A stretch of DNA of 64,000 bases from Crocinitomicaceae bacterium (GTDB taxonomy: Bacteria; Bacteroidota; Bacteroidia; Flavobacteriales_D; Crocinitomicaceae), in assembly GCA_030830895.1 (NCBI GenBank), contig JAURMC010000005.1, positions 91,030 to 155,029 on the forward strand, written 5' to 3'. Positions 9,033 to 19,375 of this stretch are shown here, one piece after another. Below the pieces are notes generated by a model. It was not told where the DNA came from. It did not search any database and worked only from the letters and a program-made list of their open reading frames with translations. Numbering within the stretch: position 1 is the stretch's first letter; each line of letters opens with the position of its first letter. The position numbers and the translations under genes are program-made.

Positions 9033-11807
9033 CTAATACTTTAAGACTTTACCTTTTTCTCGGGCATCTATTCCTTCCTTCATCCAAAGTGGTTGAACTC
9101 CATTATTCAGGTAAAAATCAAAAAACTGGCGCATTCTAATACTTAAATCCATTTTATTGGGTAACCGAGTTAGGTTGTGGTCATCATCATTATAATTCAA
9201 CAACCAACAGGGTTTTCCTAATCGTCGGAGTCCAGTATACAATTCTATGCTTTGGTACCATGGAACCGCACCGTCTTTATCATTGGCCATTACGAGCAAG
9301 GGAGTATTGACTTTTGGTAAATGAAATAGCGGAGAGTTTTCGAGGTATAAGTCAGGACGCTCCCAAATGGTGGCTCCAATTCTACTTTGAGTAGACTCAT
9401 ACTGAAACTGCCGGTTTAATCCACTTCCCCAGCGAATTCCACCATATGCTGAGAACATATTGCTTACAGGAGCTCCAGCCATAGCCGCCTTGAAACGGTT
9501 AGTCATGGTGATGAGCTGTGCGGTTTGATACCCTCCCCAACTTTGGCCTTGTAAGCCCATGCGTGTTGAATCGATTGAATAGTTTTTTAGCAGGTAGTCT
9601 GTTCCACTCATGATGCAATCGTAGGCCCCTTTAGCTGGATATCCGGGCTTATATTTTATATCTGGAATAAAAACTAAGTACCCCGATGAAGCATATTCGG
9701 TTGGATTAATGGTGCTTGCCGTAGGTGCAGGACTTCGATAGTTGTGCAAATTATGACCATTCAATTCATAGTAATAAATCAAAAGAGGGTATTTATTAGA
9801 TGGATTATAATTCTCCGGTTTATACACTATCCCTTCTAAATCAAATCCTTGATAGCTTTTCCAGCGGATTAATTCAGCCGAAGGCCAGAGGTATTCTGCC
9901 TGTTGAGGATTTGCACATGAGATTCTTTTGAAATTGCTATCCTTACTACCGAACTCTATATCTGGAAATTGATTAACCCGCATTCTTCGCAATACATATA
10001 TGAAGGTGTCTTTTGCTTTAGTGAAAGACATTACTTTGAAATCTCCGCGATCCAACAATTCAAATAAAAATGAGGGTGTTGCAGTCCATATAGATGCGGT
10101 TTTTGTAGTACGGTTTCTTGCTAGTAAATACCCACTATTCCACGCCACATTGGTTGAGTCTGAATTCCATTTAATCCATTCCCAATCCAAGGTTTCTGTT
10201 TCGCTGAAGGTCAAGCAGCGATTTTGTTTCGTACTTAGGTTATACTCATAAATGTTATCTCTAGAACCATAATAAAATAAATCCCCTTCCTTATTGAACC
10301 CATAGGTCGCAGCAGGGCCAGGATCCATTGGTTGCCCATTGAGATATTCCTCCAATGGTTCTTTCACCGAGCAGCTCATACAAATTTCTCGCATTCCTTG
10401 ACTAATATCGACGAGAAAATGGTTCTTCTTTTTAGCATCAAAAAAAGTAAAGGAATTTCCGTCGTTGGACAAATATCCCTCATACGCCAATGCTTTTTTA
10501 AGCAACAATCTTTCCCCGGTACTAAGATTCAATCGATACACATCACTCAAGCTTGGATTTTTCCACTGAGATTGAATCGCATAAGGCCGATCATCGAATA
10601 CCAAGGTAAAGTTGCTTTGCTGATGCTCGTTAAAAGCACCTCGCAATGAATCTGGACACCACGGTTTAATGGTAAAATCACGCAAATCCAAGGCAACAAT
10701 TTCGCCCGATTTATCACCATTCTTAAGGCGAATAAGCTGCTGAGGCTGAAGGGTATAATCGCTTGGTGACCATATATCTAAGTGGACCTTTTCTGATTCC
10801 AACAAAGTATCTTTCTGAAAAACAATTCGATCGCTGAGTGTAAATTTCACGTAGGGTAAATAGTCAAAAAATGTAGGTTGCACCCTGTCATTAATTCCTT
10901 TAAACCCAAAGGCTTTTGTGGTGGTTGAATCTCCAAAGGTAAACAAGGAGTCCTGTTCTACAGCATACACTCCAAGTTCGTATTGTTTGATTTTATTGGT
11001 GTCTGAAGAGTAAAGGAAGGAAAGAAGCGTCCCTTCTTTATTCCATTGTAGACCTTTAATGCTTAACTGTTTGTTTCCAATCCTTTTAGACAAAAAGCCA
11101 TGCTCAGAAAGCACAAATAAGTTCATTGTATCTTGTTTGCCTTTTTCTTGAGTAATGTATGCCAGTGTACCTTGTTTTGATAATAAAAAATCTATGGTAT
11201 TACTTACCCGGAATAGTTGGGAATATTTCCTTAGCACCAAGGTAGTTCCATCTGTTTTAATTTCTTTCGTAGTCGATTTAGGTGCTTCCTTTATATGAAA
11301 CCAACATTTCTTGGTCGGTTCAAGTAGAGGAGTTGGATCTTTGTCATTTTGTTCTTTTAAATAGGCGATAAAATCCGTGGATTCCGCCACTTGGAATCGT
11401 TTTACTTGTGGAATTTTAAATAAACTATCCTTGCTAGATTCATAGATAACCAAGGTGTCTTTTGGCCATTTCTTTTTGTCTACTTTATTAAGTTCACAAC
11501 TACGTAAGGTATCAAAGCCAGCCGTTCGGCGCCAAGCCATCAAGGACCCTGATTCGTTCATTTGAAGATCCTTAGCACAGTACATAGAATCTTGATGGTT
11601 AGTAACTGTATTATGTATGTGTAGGTAGCCATCACCTTGAAGCGGGAGGACTTCAAAAGTAAGCCAGGTACCTTGACTAGACTGTTTTACTTTATCTATA
11701 CGATTCCACCGAGCATAGGCATTATGATCAATTACTTGCTTTTGACTGTAAAATATTGGGATAGCAACTAATCCAATAAGAACCGAAAAAAATCTAGAAA
11801 GAATCAC
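9033..11807 (-). CDS. Secreted S9 (prolyl oligopeptidase family) serine peptidase
   Basis: A 924-residue protein with an N-terminal signal peptide (ILSRFFSVLIGLVAIPIFYSQ), a long N-terminal beta-propeller-like half and a C-terminal alpha/beta-hydrolase peptidase domain. The catalytic Ser is in GQSWGGYQ (about 754), Asp in ANDKDGAVPW (about 841) and His in DDDHNLTR (about 875), the order of the S9 family. Members cut short peptides, often after Pro or Ala. The length fits the DPP-like and glutamyl-endopeptidase-like branch common in Bacteroidota, which acts in the periplasm. It lies 16 bp downstream of the giant adhesin-like gene and 25 bp upstream of the aldehyde dehydrogenase gene. Confidence 0.92.
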   Translation of the reverse strand: MILSRFFSVLIGLVAIPIFYSQKQVIDHNAYARWNRIDKVKQSSQGTWLTFEVLPLQGDGYLHIHNTVTNHQDSMYCAKDLQMNESGSLMAWRRTAGFDTLRSCELNKVDKKKWPKDTLVIYESSKDSLFKIPQVKRFQVAESTDFIAYLKEQNDKDPTPLLEPTKKCWFHIKEAPKSTTKEIKTDGTTLVLRKYSQLFRVSNTIDFLLSKQGTLAYITQEKGKQDTMNLFVLSEHGFLSKRIGNKQLSIKGLQWNKEGTLLSFLYSSDTNKIKQYELGVYAVEQDSLFTFGDSTTTKAFGFKGINDRVQPTFFDYLPYVKFTLSDRIVFQKDTLLESEKVHLDIWSPSDYTLQPQQLIRLKNGDKSGEIVALDLRDFTIKPWCPDSLRGAFNEHQQSNFTLVFDDRPYAIQSQWKNPSLSDVYRLNLSTGERLLLKKALAYEGYLSNDGNSFTFFDAKKKNHFLVDISQGMREICMSCSVKEPLEEYLNGQPMDPGPAATYGFNKEGDLFYYGSRDNIYEYNLSTKQNRCLTFSETETLDWEWIKWNSDSTNVAWNSGYLLARNRTTKTASIWTATPSFLFELLDRGDFKVMSFTKAKDTFIYVLRRMRVNQFPDIEFGSKDSNFKRISCANPQQAEYLWPSAELIRWKSYQGFDLEGIVYKPENYNPSNKYPLLIYYYELNGHNLHNYRSPAPTASTINPTEYASSGYLVFIPDIKYKPGYPAKGAYDCIMSGTDYLLKNYSIDSTRMGLQGQSWGGYQTAQLITMTNRFKAAMAGAPVSNMFSAYGGIRWGSGLNRQFQYESTQSRIGATIWERPDLYLENSPLFHLPKVNTPLLVMANDKDGAVPWYQSIELYTGLRRLGKPCWLLNYNDDDHNLTRLPNKMDLSIRMRQFFDFYLNNGVQPLWMKEGIDAREKGKVLKY

Positions 11808-11823
11808 GCAATTAGAAAAAGAA

Positions 11824-14800
11824 TCAATGTGAAACCATGAACCTTAGTTTTTCTCCGTTTTTCATTGAAACAACGTATGTTCCTGAAGATAACATTCCCA
11901 CATGAATAGTTTTTTTGGTATAACCTGTTGAAGGTAAATGTAATACAACACGACCAAGTGCGTCGAGAATTTCCATATCCGACAATAATTCATTTGTAAG
12001 CGACTCAATCGTTAACTCTGAATTCGTTGGGACGGGATAAATCCTTGTTTTCTCTACCTTAAGGTCATCTATGTTCTGAATTCCAAAAGCAAATTGAATG
12101 GATGTTGCTGAACATCCAGAAGGGTATGTAACTTCAACAGTATAGTATCCAGGTGTAATTGGTACATACGATGCCGAATTACTGTTTTGAATCTCTTGAC
12201 CACCAAAATACCATTGATAAGAAATTCCTACTGCACTTGTTGTAAGCGTACCATTATTGAAGGTTATAAGCGGAACTGGAGCATTGTTCGCTGTAATGGA
12301 AACAGAAGAGGAGGTACAAGTCGTAATAATTCCTGAAATAGCATGGGACGTTGATTTACCAGACTCAATGAATGTTGTTCCATGTAATGTTGATATATGT
12401 ATTGGCTCGGAAGTATTCAATCCGGCAGTAAGTTGAGATTCAGTATTATCTCCAAATCCAAACACCGAGTAATCATTTCTTAAAAGCAGGGTGTGGTATT
12501 GGCCACAAGATACACGCTGCACTCCAGAAGTTGCAATTTTCTCGAGGAAATTTCTATCTACATTATCATTTAATCCAAGCTGACCGAAATTATTTTTTCC
12601 TGTAGACCAAACCGTTCCATCTGATTTTAAGATCACTGTAAAATCAGCACCTCCGCTTATCTGAATCGCTTGTTTAAAGGATGAAACAGTGGGAATTAAT
12701 CGATTCAGGTTATCACCTAATCCAAGTTGTCCGTTTGCATTATTACCCCAAACAAACAAATTACCAGAAGAATCTATTGCGAAAGAATGATATTCACCAA
12801 CTCCAATTTTCTCAATGCCCGATAGATTAGGAATCAATACAGGATTCGCCGTAGAATTGAGGTTTCCTAGTCCTAACTGTCCAAAGGTGTTATTTCCAAA
12901 AGCTAGTACAGTTCCATCGCTTTTCAAACACAAGAAGTGCCTTCTTCCACCAACAATAGTATCGATGTTTTGTAAGGTTGGATTTAGGTATGGGAAATTA
13001 TAAATTGACGTATTCCCGGTGCCTAATTGTCCATATGTATTATTACCCCAAACATATACATCCCCCACATTTGTAACAACCATTGCGCTGTTTTCAGAGC
13101 TAGCAAGAGATTTAATTGATGAAAGGGAAGGCATTAACAAAGGGGCGTTGGACGAAGTAAACGTTCCATTTCCAAGCTGACCGTTTGAATTATCACCCCA
13201 AGAGTAAACCTGTCCTGTAGCATCTCTACCAAGTACGAAATTCCATCCGGAAGTAATCTCTTCGAGTGCTAAATTAGCATTCATTTCTGTAGGTTGATTC
13301 CCACTTTGATTGGTACCATCTCCAAACATTCCATTCGCGTTATATCCAAATGAATAGGTTTGATTTAATACCGATGAATGTTGAGTTAATGTTACATTAC
13401 TCGATTGATAAACGACTAACGTAGAATCGGTAGTTTGTGCTATTGGAAGTCCTCCAGTTGTCCATTCATTATTGGAAATTGAGTTAGAGAACAAAATCAC
13501 TGAATCTCCTTCACAAAACGAAAGTGACGAAAAATAAGTAATAACAGGCGATGGCATTACATCGATTACTATGGTATCATTAAATGGCTGATAACATCCC
13601 GTTCCTAGATTAAACGCCGTAAAGGTAACCTGATCATTATCCTGAAAAGTACTGCTACTGATTTGACCTGAAGGCCCAAACGTACCTTGGGAAACCCCAT
13701 TGATATAATATAAGTAAGTTGAACCACCAGTTGCTTGAAAATCTAATGTTGATCCATTACAAATTAATGGTTGTGGCTGCGAAGACAGCGACAAATTCAT
13801 TGAATTAACATTAAAAATAAAGGTATCTATTAAAGACGGGCAGGTTCCATTAAAGCCTTGAACTAATATCGTATCACCATTTAATAAGTTATTTATTGAA
13901 TACTGGCCGTTAGCAGTAACGGTTGGAGATGAACTGTTGTGAACAAAGTTATAGTTTAGCGCACCCGAAGCACTGAAGTTAACAGTATCATGCAAACAAA
14001 TACTTAAATCAATGTCATCACATACTGAAGTGAGAATTGGGTAGGAATAAACGACAAATGTAATTGAATTCGGAGCAGTGGATGAACAACCAAAAGTCTC
14101 GCCTACCACAGTTATTGAATCTCCATTATTTAACATCCCTGTAAAGGTATTATTATTTGAATTCGACCCCACAGGTAATGAATTAACATAAAATTGATAG
14201 TTGTTAGCGCCAGACGCAATCACATTTACCAAATCACCAACACATATTTGATTACCTCCTTGATTAATAAGATTAACATTTGGATAATTATACACATTGA
14301 ATACCAAGGATGGTGAATAATCATTGCAATTCTGATTTGAGCCCAAAACCTCTACCAAGTCATTATCTTGCAAATTATTGAGTGTAATAGTGGGTGTAGA
14401 AGAAGCGGGACCTTGAGAAACACCATTCACGAAAAATTCATAGTTAGTTGCCCCTCCTGCAGTAAATATTACAGGTGTTCCAACACACAATGCTAGATCC
14501 AATTCTGTCGAGGTTAAGGAAGTAATTGGGGTTTGATTCACAATCAATGGAGGAGAGATATTAGTATTCGAACACCCCAAATTGGAGGTTCCAACAACCG
14601 AAATCACGTCTCCATTAGCAAGGGTATTTGATTGGAAAATGTTTACTCCGGATGCTACCCCAATGTTGTTACCATTTAATTCAAACTGATACTGCGAGGC
14701 TCCTGAGGCCGTAAATGTAACATTCTGACCACTACAGATCGTAGCTCCAGCATTACTTTGCAATGAAATTGTTGGATTTGAGTTTATCAATATATTTACG

Positions 14801-17800
14801 GTTGATTGATTTGAACACCCATTGGTTGTCCCTGTAACCTGAAGCACATATGAACCGGCGGGATATGCTTGCATTAGGACGGTATTCTGTGCACTTGGTG
14901 GACCAAGTAATTGCCCATTTAAAATCAACGAATATACTGCTGCTCCACTGGCTTGATAGGTCACATTATCTCCTTGACAAAAAATGTTGTTTGGATCATT
15001 ACTAGTGATGGTAACTGAAGGAATAGGGTTTACTGTAAAGGTCATAGGAGCGGAGGTAGAGGTACAACCCAAGGAATTGCCTAATACAGTAATAGTTTGT
15101 CCGTTGGTAAAGCCATTGGATGTATAGATATTCGTATTACTTAAGCTTCCTTGAGAAGCTCCGTTTAAATAAAATTGGTATTGATTTGCTCCCGAAGCTG
15201 TAATTGAAACGGTATCTCCAGCACAAAAGATATTGTCTAAATCCGAACTTTGTAAGGTAATTACAGGAATTGGGTTTACTTGCACGTTTATTGTAGGACT
15301 TGAAGAAACGCAAGAATTTGCTCCAACACCTTGGATGCTTACTTGATTTGAACCAACTGGTAAATTTGGTGTAAACGAATTTGATGCTTGTTGGGGCCCA
15401 AAAGGAATCCCGTTCAAAAACAACTGATAATTTACAGCTCCCGCTCCAGTAAAGGTGATTGATTGACCTGAACACATTGTGTTCTGCGGATTACTTGAGA
15501 AAATCGGTACTGTAGGCAAGGGGAGGACATTAAATGGAATACTTGAAACAACATTGCACCCATTAATGGTGCCAACCACAGAAACTGTTTGGCCATTCGA
15601 CAATACATTAGTTGTAAAACTATTTAATGGACTGGAGGGCCCTTGGGATATCCCCGCTACAAAAAACTCATAGCTAGAGGCTCCAGAAGCCGTAAAAATA
15701 ACTGGGGTGTTTTGACAAATTGTTGAATCCAAATCATTTGAAATCAATGTAGTATTTGGAACAGGTAAAACCTCAAATAACACCGTATCACTGAAGTTTT
15801 CACACCCATTAAACACGCCCTTAACAAACACCTGGTCATTGTTCGCCAATGCATTGGTATTGTAAGTATTTGTTGCGCTCAAAGGTCCGAGAGGATTCCC
15901 GTTTAAATAGAATTGATAAAGAACCCCGCCTCCTGCATTAAAATTCACTTGGGTTCCTTGGCAAATCGATGTATCAATATCATTAAAGGTTAAGGTTACA
16001 TTGGGCAAACTATTAACAACAAATCCAAATGATTGAGGGGAAAGTGCCGAACATCCAGCAGCAGAAATCCCTATTACTTGTATAGTATCGAAAGTAGTTA
16101 AGGAATCTGTTGTGTAAGGGTTATTTCCGGGAGCCCCAATTGGTATATGATTCAATAGGTATTGATAGCTTGAAGCCCCCCCTCCCGTAAATGTGACGCT
16201 TTGATTGGTGCATATCACGTTGTTTCCTGCTGACTCAGTTAATGTAACCGCTGGTAAGGGATTTACTTGGACTGTAATTGCCGCTGAAGTGTCTACACAT
16301 CCTGTTGTAGTATACTTACCAATAACCCTAATAACGTCTCCATTTGCTAAATTTGCCGATGAATAGTTTGGATTAAAAGAAAACCCCGAAACGGGTACAT
16401 TATTTTTTAAGAATCTATATTGTTGAGCCCCGGAAGCGGTAAAGGTAATGGAGTCCTGTTCACAGATAATGTTATCCAAATCATCCGATGTTATAGTGAC
16501 TACTGGAGCAGGATTCACTGTAAAAATATACGTTGGTTGTTGCGCACTTGAACAACCATTTTGAAAGCTTAAAAAACTTAACGTATCATTATTTTGAATG
16601 GTGGAAATCTGAAGAAGCGTGTCATTTACTGAGGGAGGATTATTCAAAAGAATTCCATTTTGATACCAGCCATAAGTATTTGTATTACTAGAGCTTCCAA
16701 TGGTAAAAGAAACCATTGTCCCTTCACAAATTGTTGTATCCGCATCAGAGGAAATCACAAAAATATCAGGATTATTGATTTGAATCGTACTTTGCATAGT
16801 ATCTAAACAAAAGTTTGAATACTCAGCTACCAACATCACATTGAAACTACCATATCCAGCAAATATGTGTGCATTTGTATCTGGTACACCATTTATAATC
16901 AAAACGCTATCACCAACGCAAGGTGTACAAGGAGTAGGAACACCAACATATCCAGAGTCTGCGTAAAAGGAATTCGTACCATCTCCGAAATACCATAAAA
17001 AATTAACATCATTTGGGTTTCCAGAGAAACTACTTGATGTGTTAGAGAAAAATGTCGTATCGTTATAACAAAACGGTCCAAGCGCACTAAATGCTGCCGA
17101 TACAGCTGGAATAGCTGATAGGCTCCAATTAGCAATTGCGGGAGCCACACCGGAATTCGTTGAAAAATAGGCAGTAAATGTGGCAGACCCATTGGCCCCA
17201 ATTGATTTAAAATCAATGCAACTTGCAGTTACATTTCCTGGGGTATTCTTTACAAAAACAGCAGGAATAGCATTGTTACTGGAGTACAGATAAATGGAAT
17301 CTTGACAATTGCCAACCATAATTAAACTGTCAATAATAGTTTGATTAGACCCTCCTTGAATTTCTATATGGCTTCCAGCTAAAATTCGAAGTTTTTTAAA
17401 CACATTATTTCCCTCAATTTTCTGAGGTTGATTAATGGCAAATGCACCCGCATTTACTGCGTAATTGGGAAAAAATAAAGTAACCTCATTAAATGTTAAA
17501 TTAGCTGTTCTTAGGTTATTTTCAGATGATTGCGATCCAATATATATTTTTGATGTCCCTGCAAAAAATTGAAAGTTGGCGGTAGTACCAATGGAGTTAA
17601 AATTTCTAGAGATATTAACGTTTGAAGTACCAAAGCGTACACGTTGGAATGTGGTTGACAATTGATTGTTTACAGAGAAGTAACCAAAATGAGAATCGAA
17701 ATTCATGGTGTTAAAGCCCCCGTTAAATATTGAGAAATTGACCGAATCAGTCATTTGAAGAGGGCCGTTCAAAATTAAAGAATCCATCGCATCCAACATC

Positions 17801-19215
17801 ACGACACTAATATTGGCGTCGATGACGGAGTTATTTGATGATAATGTCGCTTGATCTCTGAAAATTATAGTCGCAGTAGGGACTCCTTGGATTATTGAAA
17901 GTTGTGAGTCTAGTAATAAATCTCCAAAAGCATACATATCGGTTTGCATTAATCCAACCGTTGGTTGGTTGATTGATGCCCAGGACATGTAGGCAAATTG
18001 AGCGGCTATATCGATTGTGACTTGCTGATTAGGCGATGAGAATGATAAGGCATCAAAATATACTGAATCTAATTTTCCAGGAAAGCAAGTTGTTGCAGGT
18101 CCTCCAGAAGCAAGGGACCAATGGGTGCCACTGGAGTAATTACCCGCGTTGCCTATCCAATAAAACTTAGACCCTTGATAATTCCATCCGCTTGAAAAAT
18201 TTGTGGTGTCTGAAAGTTTCAACTGGTAAACCTGAGAAGGCGCAACGATGGGTTGCAAACGATTGATTGAAAGAAATGCCCCAGAAAATACTGAGTAGCC
18301 GGTTTTAAAAATCCTCGCTACGGGGCCAATAGCGGAAGTTGCTTTTAACTGAGTTTTGTTTGAGCATGTGCCCAAAGTAATTAACGAATCCACATACAAG
18401 GTATCACCATTATTAATATTGATAGTATTTCCTGCCGGAATGGATTCTATTAGATTAAAGTGGTTGCTGTTTATCAATGATACGGCTCCTGCGTTCAAGC
18501 GCAATTCGTTGTAATTTTTTCCGCCACCTGTAAATACTGACGTACCTGAGTTTGCAAGGGTAATTCTTCCATTCGTATGAACTAGTGTAAAATTAGTCGA
18601 GGCAACATTCCAAACCGTGCCTGTAAGGTTAAGAATCGTATTGGTGAGATTTAACATTCTAAATGACGATCCCAAGGAATAGAAGTTGGCGATGCTTGAA
18701 TTGGAACCAATTAAATTAATTGTCCCCGAATCTAAATACAAATCTGAGCCTGAACTAATGACACCGATATTCAAAATACCATTTCCAGACATTTTTATAT
18801 CGTTGGTCCAATTGCGTCCATTTGAAATAATGGATCCTGTATTGTTAGTTGTCAAATTCCAAAACCCTGTCCAACCGGGAAAAGTAGGGCTTACGGAGGC
18901 TATAAGTGAGGTTGAAACCGTTATAAATGGTAAGGCACATTGAAATTGAAACGGGATATTTGCTCCGGAGAAATCAAACGTTTGAACGCTTACAGTAGTA
19001 TCCAAGATTATAATACTTGCTGCTACCAAACCAGAATTGGCATCAAAATAAACAGAATCATTAGCCGTAGGAATAATCCCTGCAGTAAATCCACCTGATG
19101 AATTAGACCAGTGGGTTGGGGATGACCATGAACCGCTTCCTCCAATCCAATATAGGGAGCCCGCCTTAACAATACAAGTAATAAACAGGATATTGAGGAA
19201 TAATATTCGTTTCAT
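11824..19215 (-). CDS. Giant (2463 aa) T9SS-exported protein with Ig-like array and RCC1 propeller
   Basis: Secreted repeat protein, probably an adhesin or surface coat component. Signal peptide MKRILFLNILFITCIVKAG, then two copies of a module opening with YWIGxxGxxSSxTHWS (residues about 22 and 350). A PKD-like segment with LWYFGDGTN lies near 720-810, followed from about 823 to 1900 by some 14 Ig-like repeats of about 80 residues, each with a core such as ICxGxxVTFTASGAxxYQFxLNG and usually a second cysteine about 50 residues on (likely disulphides). Residues 1950-2270 hold seven RCC1 repeats (WGNNTxGQLGxGN...), exactly one complete seven-bladed propeller. The end (IYPVPTNSELTIES...SGTYVVSMKNGEKL) is a T9SS type A sorting domain. 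It heads the minus-strand run with the peptidases. Confidence 0.92.
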   Translation of the reverse strand: MKRILFLNILFITCIVKAGSLYWIGGSGSWSSPTHWSNSSGGFTAGIIPTANDSVYFDANSGLVAASIIILDTTVSVQTFDFSGANIPFQFQCALPFITVSTSLIASVSPTFPGWTGFWNLTTNNTGSIISNGRNWTNDIKMSGNGILNIGVISSGSDLYLDSGTINLIGSNSSIANFYSLGSSFRMLNLTNTILNLTGTVWNVASTNFTLVHTNGRITLANSGTSVFTGGGKNYNELRLNAGAVSLINSNHFNLIESIPAGNTININNGDTLYVDSLITLGTCSNKTQLKATSAIGPVARIFKTGYSVFSGAFLSINRLQPIVAPSQVYQLKLSDTTNFSSGWNYQGSKFYWIGNAGNYSSGTHWSLASGGPATTCFPGKLDSVYFDALSFSSPNQQVTIDIAAQFAYMSWASINQPTVGLMQTDMYAFGDLLLDSQLSIIQGVPTATIIFRDQATLSSNNSVIDANISVVMLDAMDSLILNGPLQMTDSVNFSIFNGGFNTMNFDSHFGYFSVNNQLSTTFQRVRFGTSNVNISRNFNSIGTTANFQFFAGTSKIYIGSQSSENNLRTANLTFNEVTLFFPNYAVNAGAFAINQPQKIEGNNVFKKLRILAGSHIEIQGGSNQTIIDSLIMVGNCQDSIYLYSSNNAIPAVFVKNTPGNVTASCIDFKSIGANGSATFTAYFSTNSGVAPAIANWSLSAIPAVSAAFSALGPFCYNDTTFFSNTSSSFSGNPNDVNFLWYFGDGTNSFYADSGYVGVPTPCTPCVGDSVLIINGVPDTNAHIFAGYGSFNVMLVAEYSNFCLDTMQSTIQINNPDIFVISSDADTTICEGTMVSFTIGSSSNTNTYGWYQNGILLNNPPSVNDTLLQISTIQNNDTLSFLSFQNGCSSAQQPTYIFTVNPAPVVTITSDDLDNIICEQDSITFTASGAQQYRFLKNNVPVSGFSFNPNYSSANLANGDVIRVIGKYTTTGCVDTSAAITVQVNPLPAVTLTESAGNNVICTNQSVTFTGGGASSYQYLLNHIPIGAPGNNPYTTDSLTTFDTIQVIGISAAGCSALSPQSFGFVVNSLPNVTLTFNDIDTSICQGTQVNFNAGGGVLYQFYLNGNPLGPLSATNTYNTNALANNDQVFVKGVFNGCENFSDTVLFEVLPVPNTTLISNDLDSTICQNTPVIFTASGASSYEFFVAGISQGPSSPLNSFTTNVLSNGQTVSVVGTINGCNVVSSIPFNVLPLPTVPIFSSNPQNTMCSGQSITFTGAGAVNYQLFLNGIPFGPQQASNSFTPNLPVGSNQVSIQGVGANSCVSSSPTINVQVNPIPVITLQSSDLDNIFCAGDTVSITASGANQYQFYLNGASQGSLSNTNIYTSNGFTNGQTITVLGNSLGCTSTSAPMTFTVNPIPSVTITSNDPNNIFCQGDNVTYQASGAAVYSLILNGQLLGPPSAQNTVLMQAYPAGSYVLQVTGTTNGCSNQSTVNILINSNPTISLQSNAGATICSGQNVTFTASGASQYQFELNGNNIGVASGVNIFQSNTLANGDVISVVGTSNLGCSNTNISPPLIVNQTPITSLTSTELDLALCVGTPVIFTAGGATNYEFFVNGVSQGPASSTPTITLNNLQDNDLVEVLGSNQNCNDYSPSLVFNVYNYPNVNLINQGGNQICVGDLVNVIASGANNYQFYVNSLPVGSNSNNNTFTGMLNNGDSITVVGETFGCSSTAPNSITFVVYSYPILTSVCDDIDLSICLHDTVNFSASGALNYNFVHNSSSPTVTANGQYSINNLLNGDTILVQGFNGTCPSLIDTFIFNVNSMNLSLSSQPQPLICNGSTLDFQATGGSTYLYYINGVSQGTFGPSGQISSSTFQDNDQVTFTAFNLGTGCYQPFNDTIVIDVMPSPVITYFSSLSFCEGDSVILFSNSISNNEWTTGGLPIAQTTDSTLVVYQSSNVTLTQHSSVLNQTYSFGYNANGMFGDGTNQSGNQPTEMNANLALEEITSGWNFVLGRDATGQVYSWGDNSNGQLGNGTFTSSNAPLLMPSLSSIKSLASSENSAMVVTNVGDVYVWGNNTYGQLGTGNTSIYNFPYLNPTLQNIDTIVGGRRHFLCLKSDGTVLAFGNNTFGQLGLGNLNSTANPVLIPNLSGIEKIGVGEYHSFAIDSSGNLFVWGNNANGQLGLGDNLNRLIPTVSSFKQAIQISGGADFTVILKSDGTVWSTGKNNFGQLGLNDNVDRNFLEKIATSGVQRVSCGQYHTLLLRNDYSVFGFGDNTESQLTAGLNTSEPIHISTLHGTTFIESGKSTSHAISGIITTCTSSSVSITANNAPVPLITFNNGTLTTSAVGISYQWYFGGQEIQNSNSASYVPITPGYYTVEVTYPSGCSATSIQFAFGIQNIDDLKVEKTRIYPVPTNSELTIESLTNELLSDMEILDALGRVVLHLPSTGYTKKTIHVGMLSSGTYVVSMKNGEKLRFMVSH

Positions 19216-19293
19216 TTTGCTAAATTTATTTGCAGAAATTAGTGCAAATATCCATTAAAAAACTTGAAAGTACTATAAAATGAAATAATAGTT

Positions 19294-19310
19294 ATCAATT
19301 ATCGATTGAT
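19294..19310. repeat. Short inverted repeat in the divergent gap between two adhesin genes
   Basis: ATCAAT, five bases, ATTGAT: a perfect 6-bp dyad in the 160-bp gap between the giant Ig/RCC1 gene (minus) and the SprB-type operon (plus). It could be an operator shared by both. In such AT-rich sequence it may also be chance. Confidence 0.25.
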
Positions 19311-19345
19311 TATTTATTTCTAAGTAAAATTTGAAAGATTTAACA

Positions 19346-19353
19346 TACCTTTG
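19346..19353 (+). promoter_or_regulatory. Possible -7 box of the SprB-type adhesin operon
   Basis: TACCTTTG fits the Bacteroidota -7 consensus and lies 22 bp before the first ATG of the five-gene adhesin operon. A TTTG occurs 12 bp further upstream, closer than the usual 17-23 bp for a -33 box, so only the -7 box is supported. Confidence 0.4.
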
Positions 19354-19375
19354 ACAAAACTTTGTAATAAACCCT

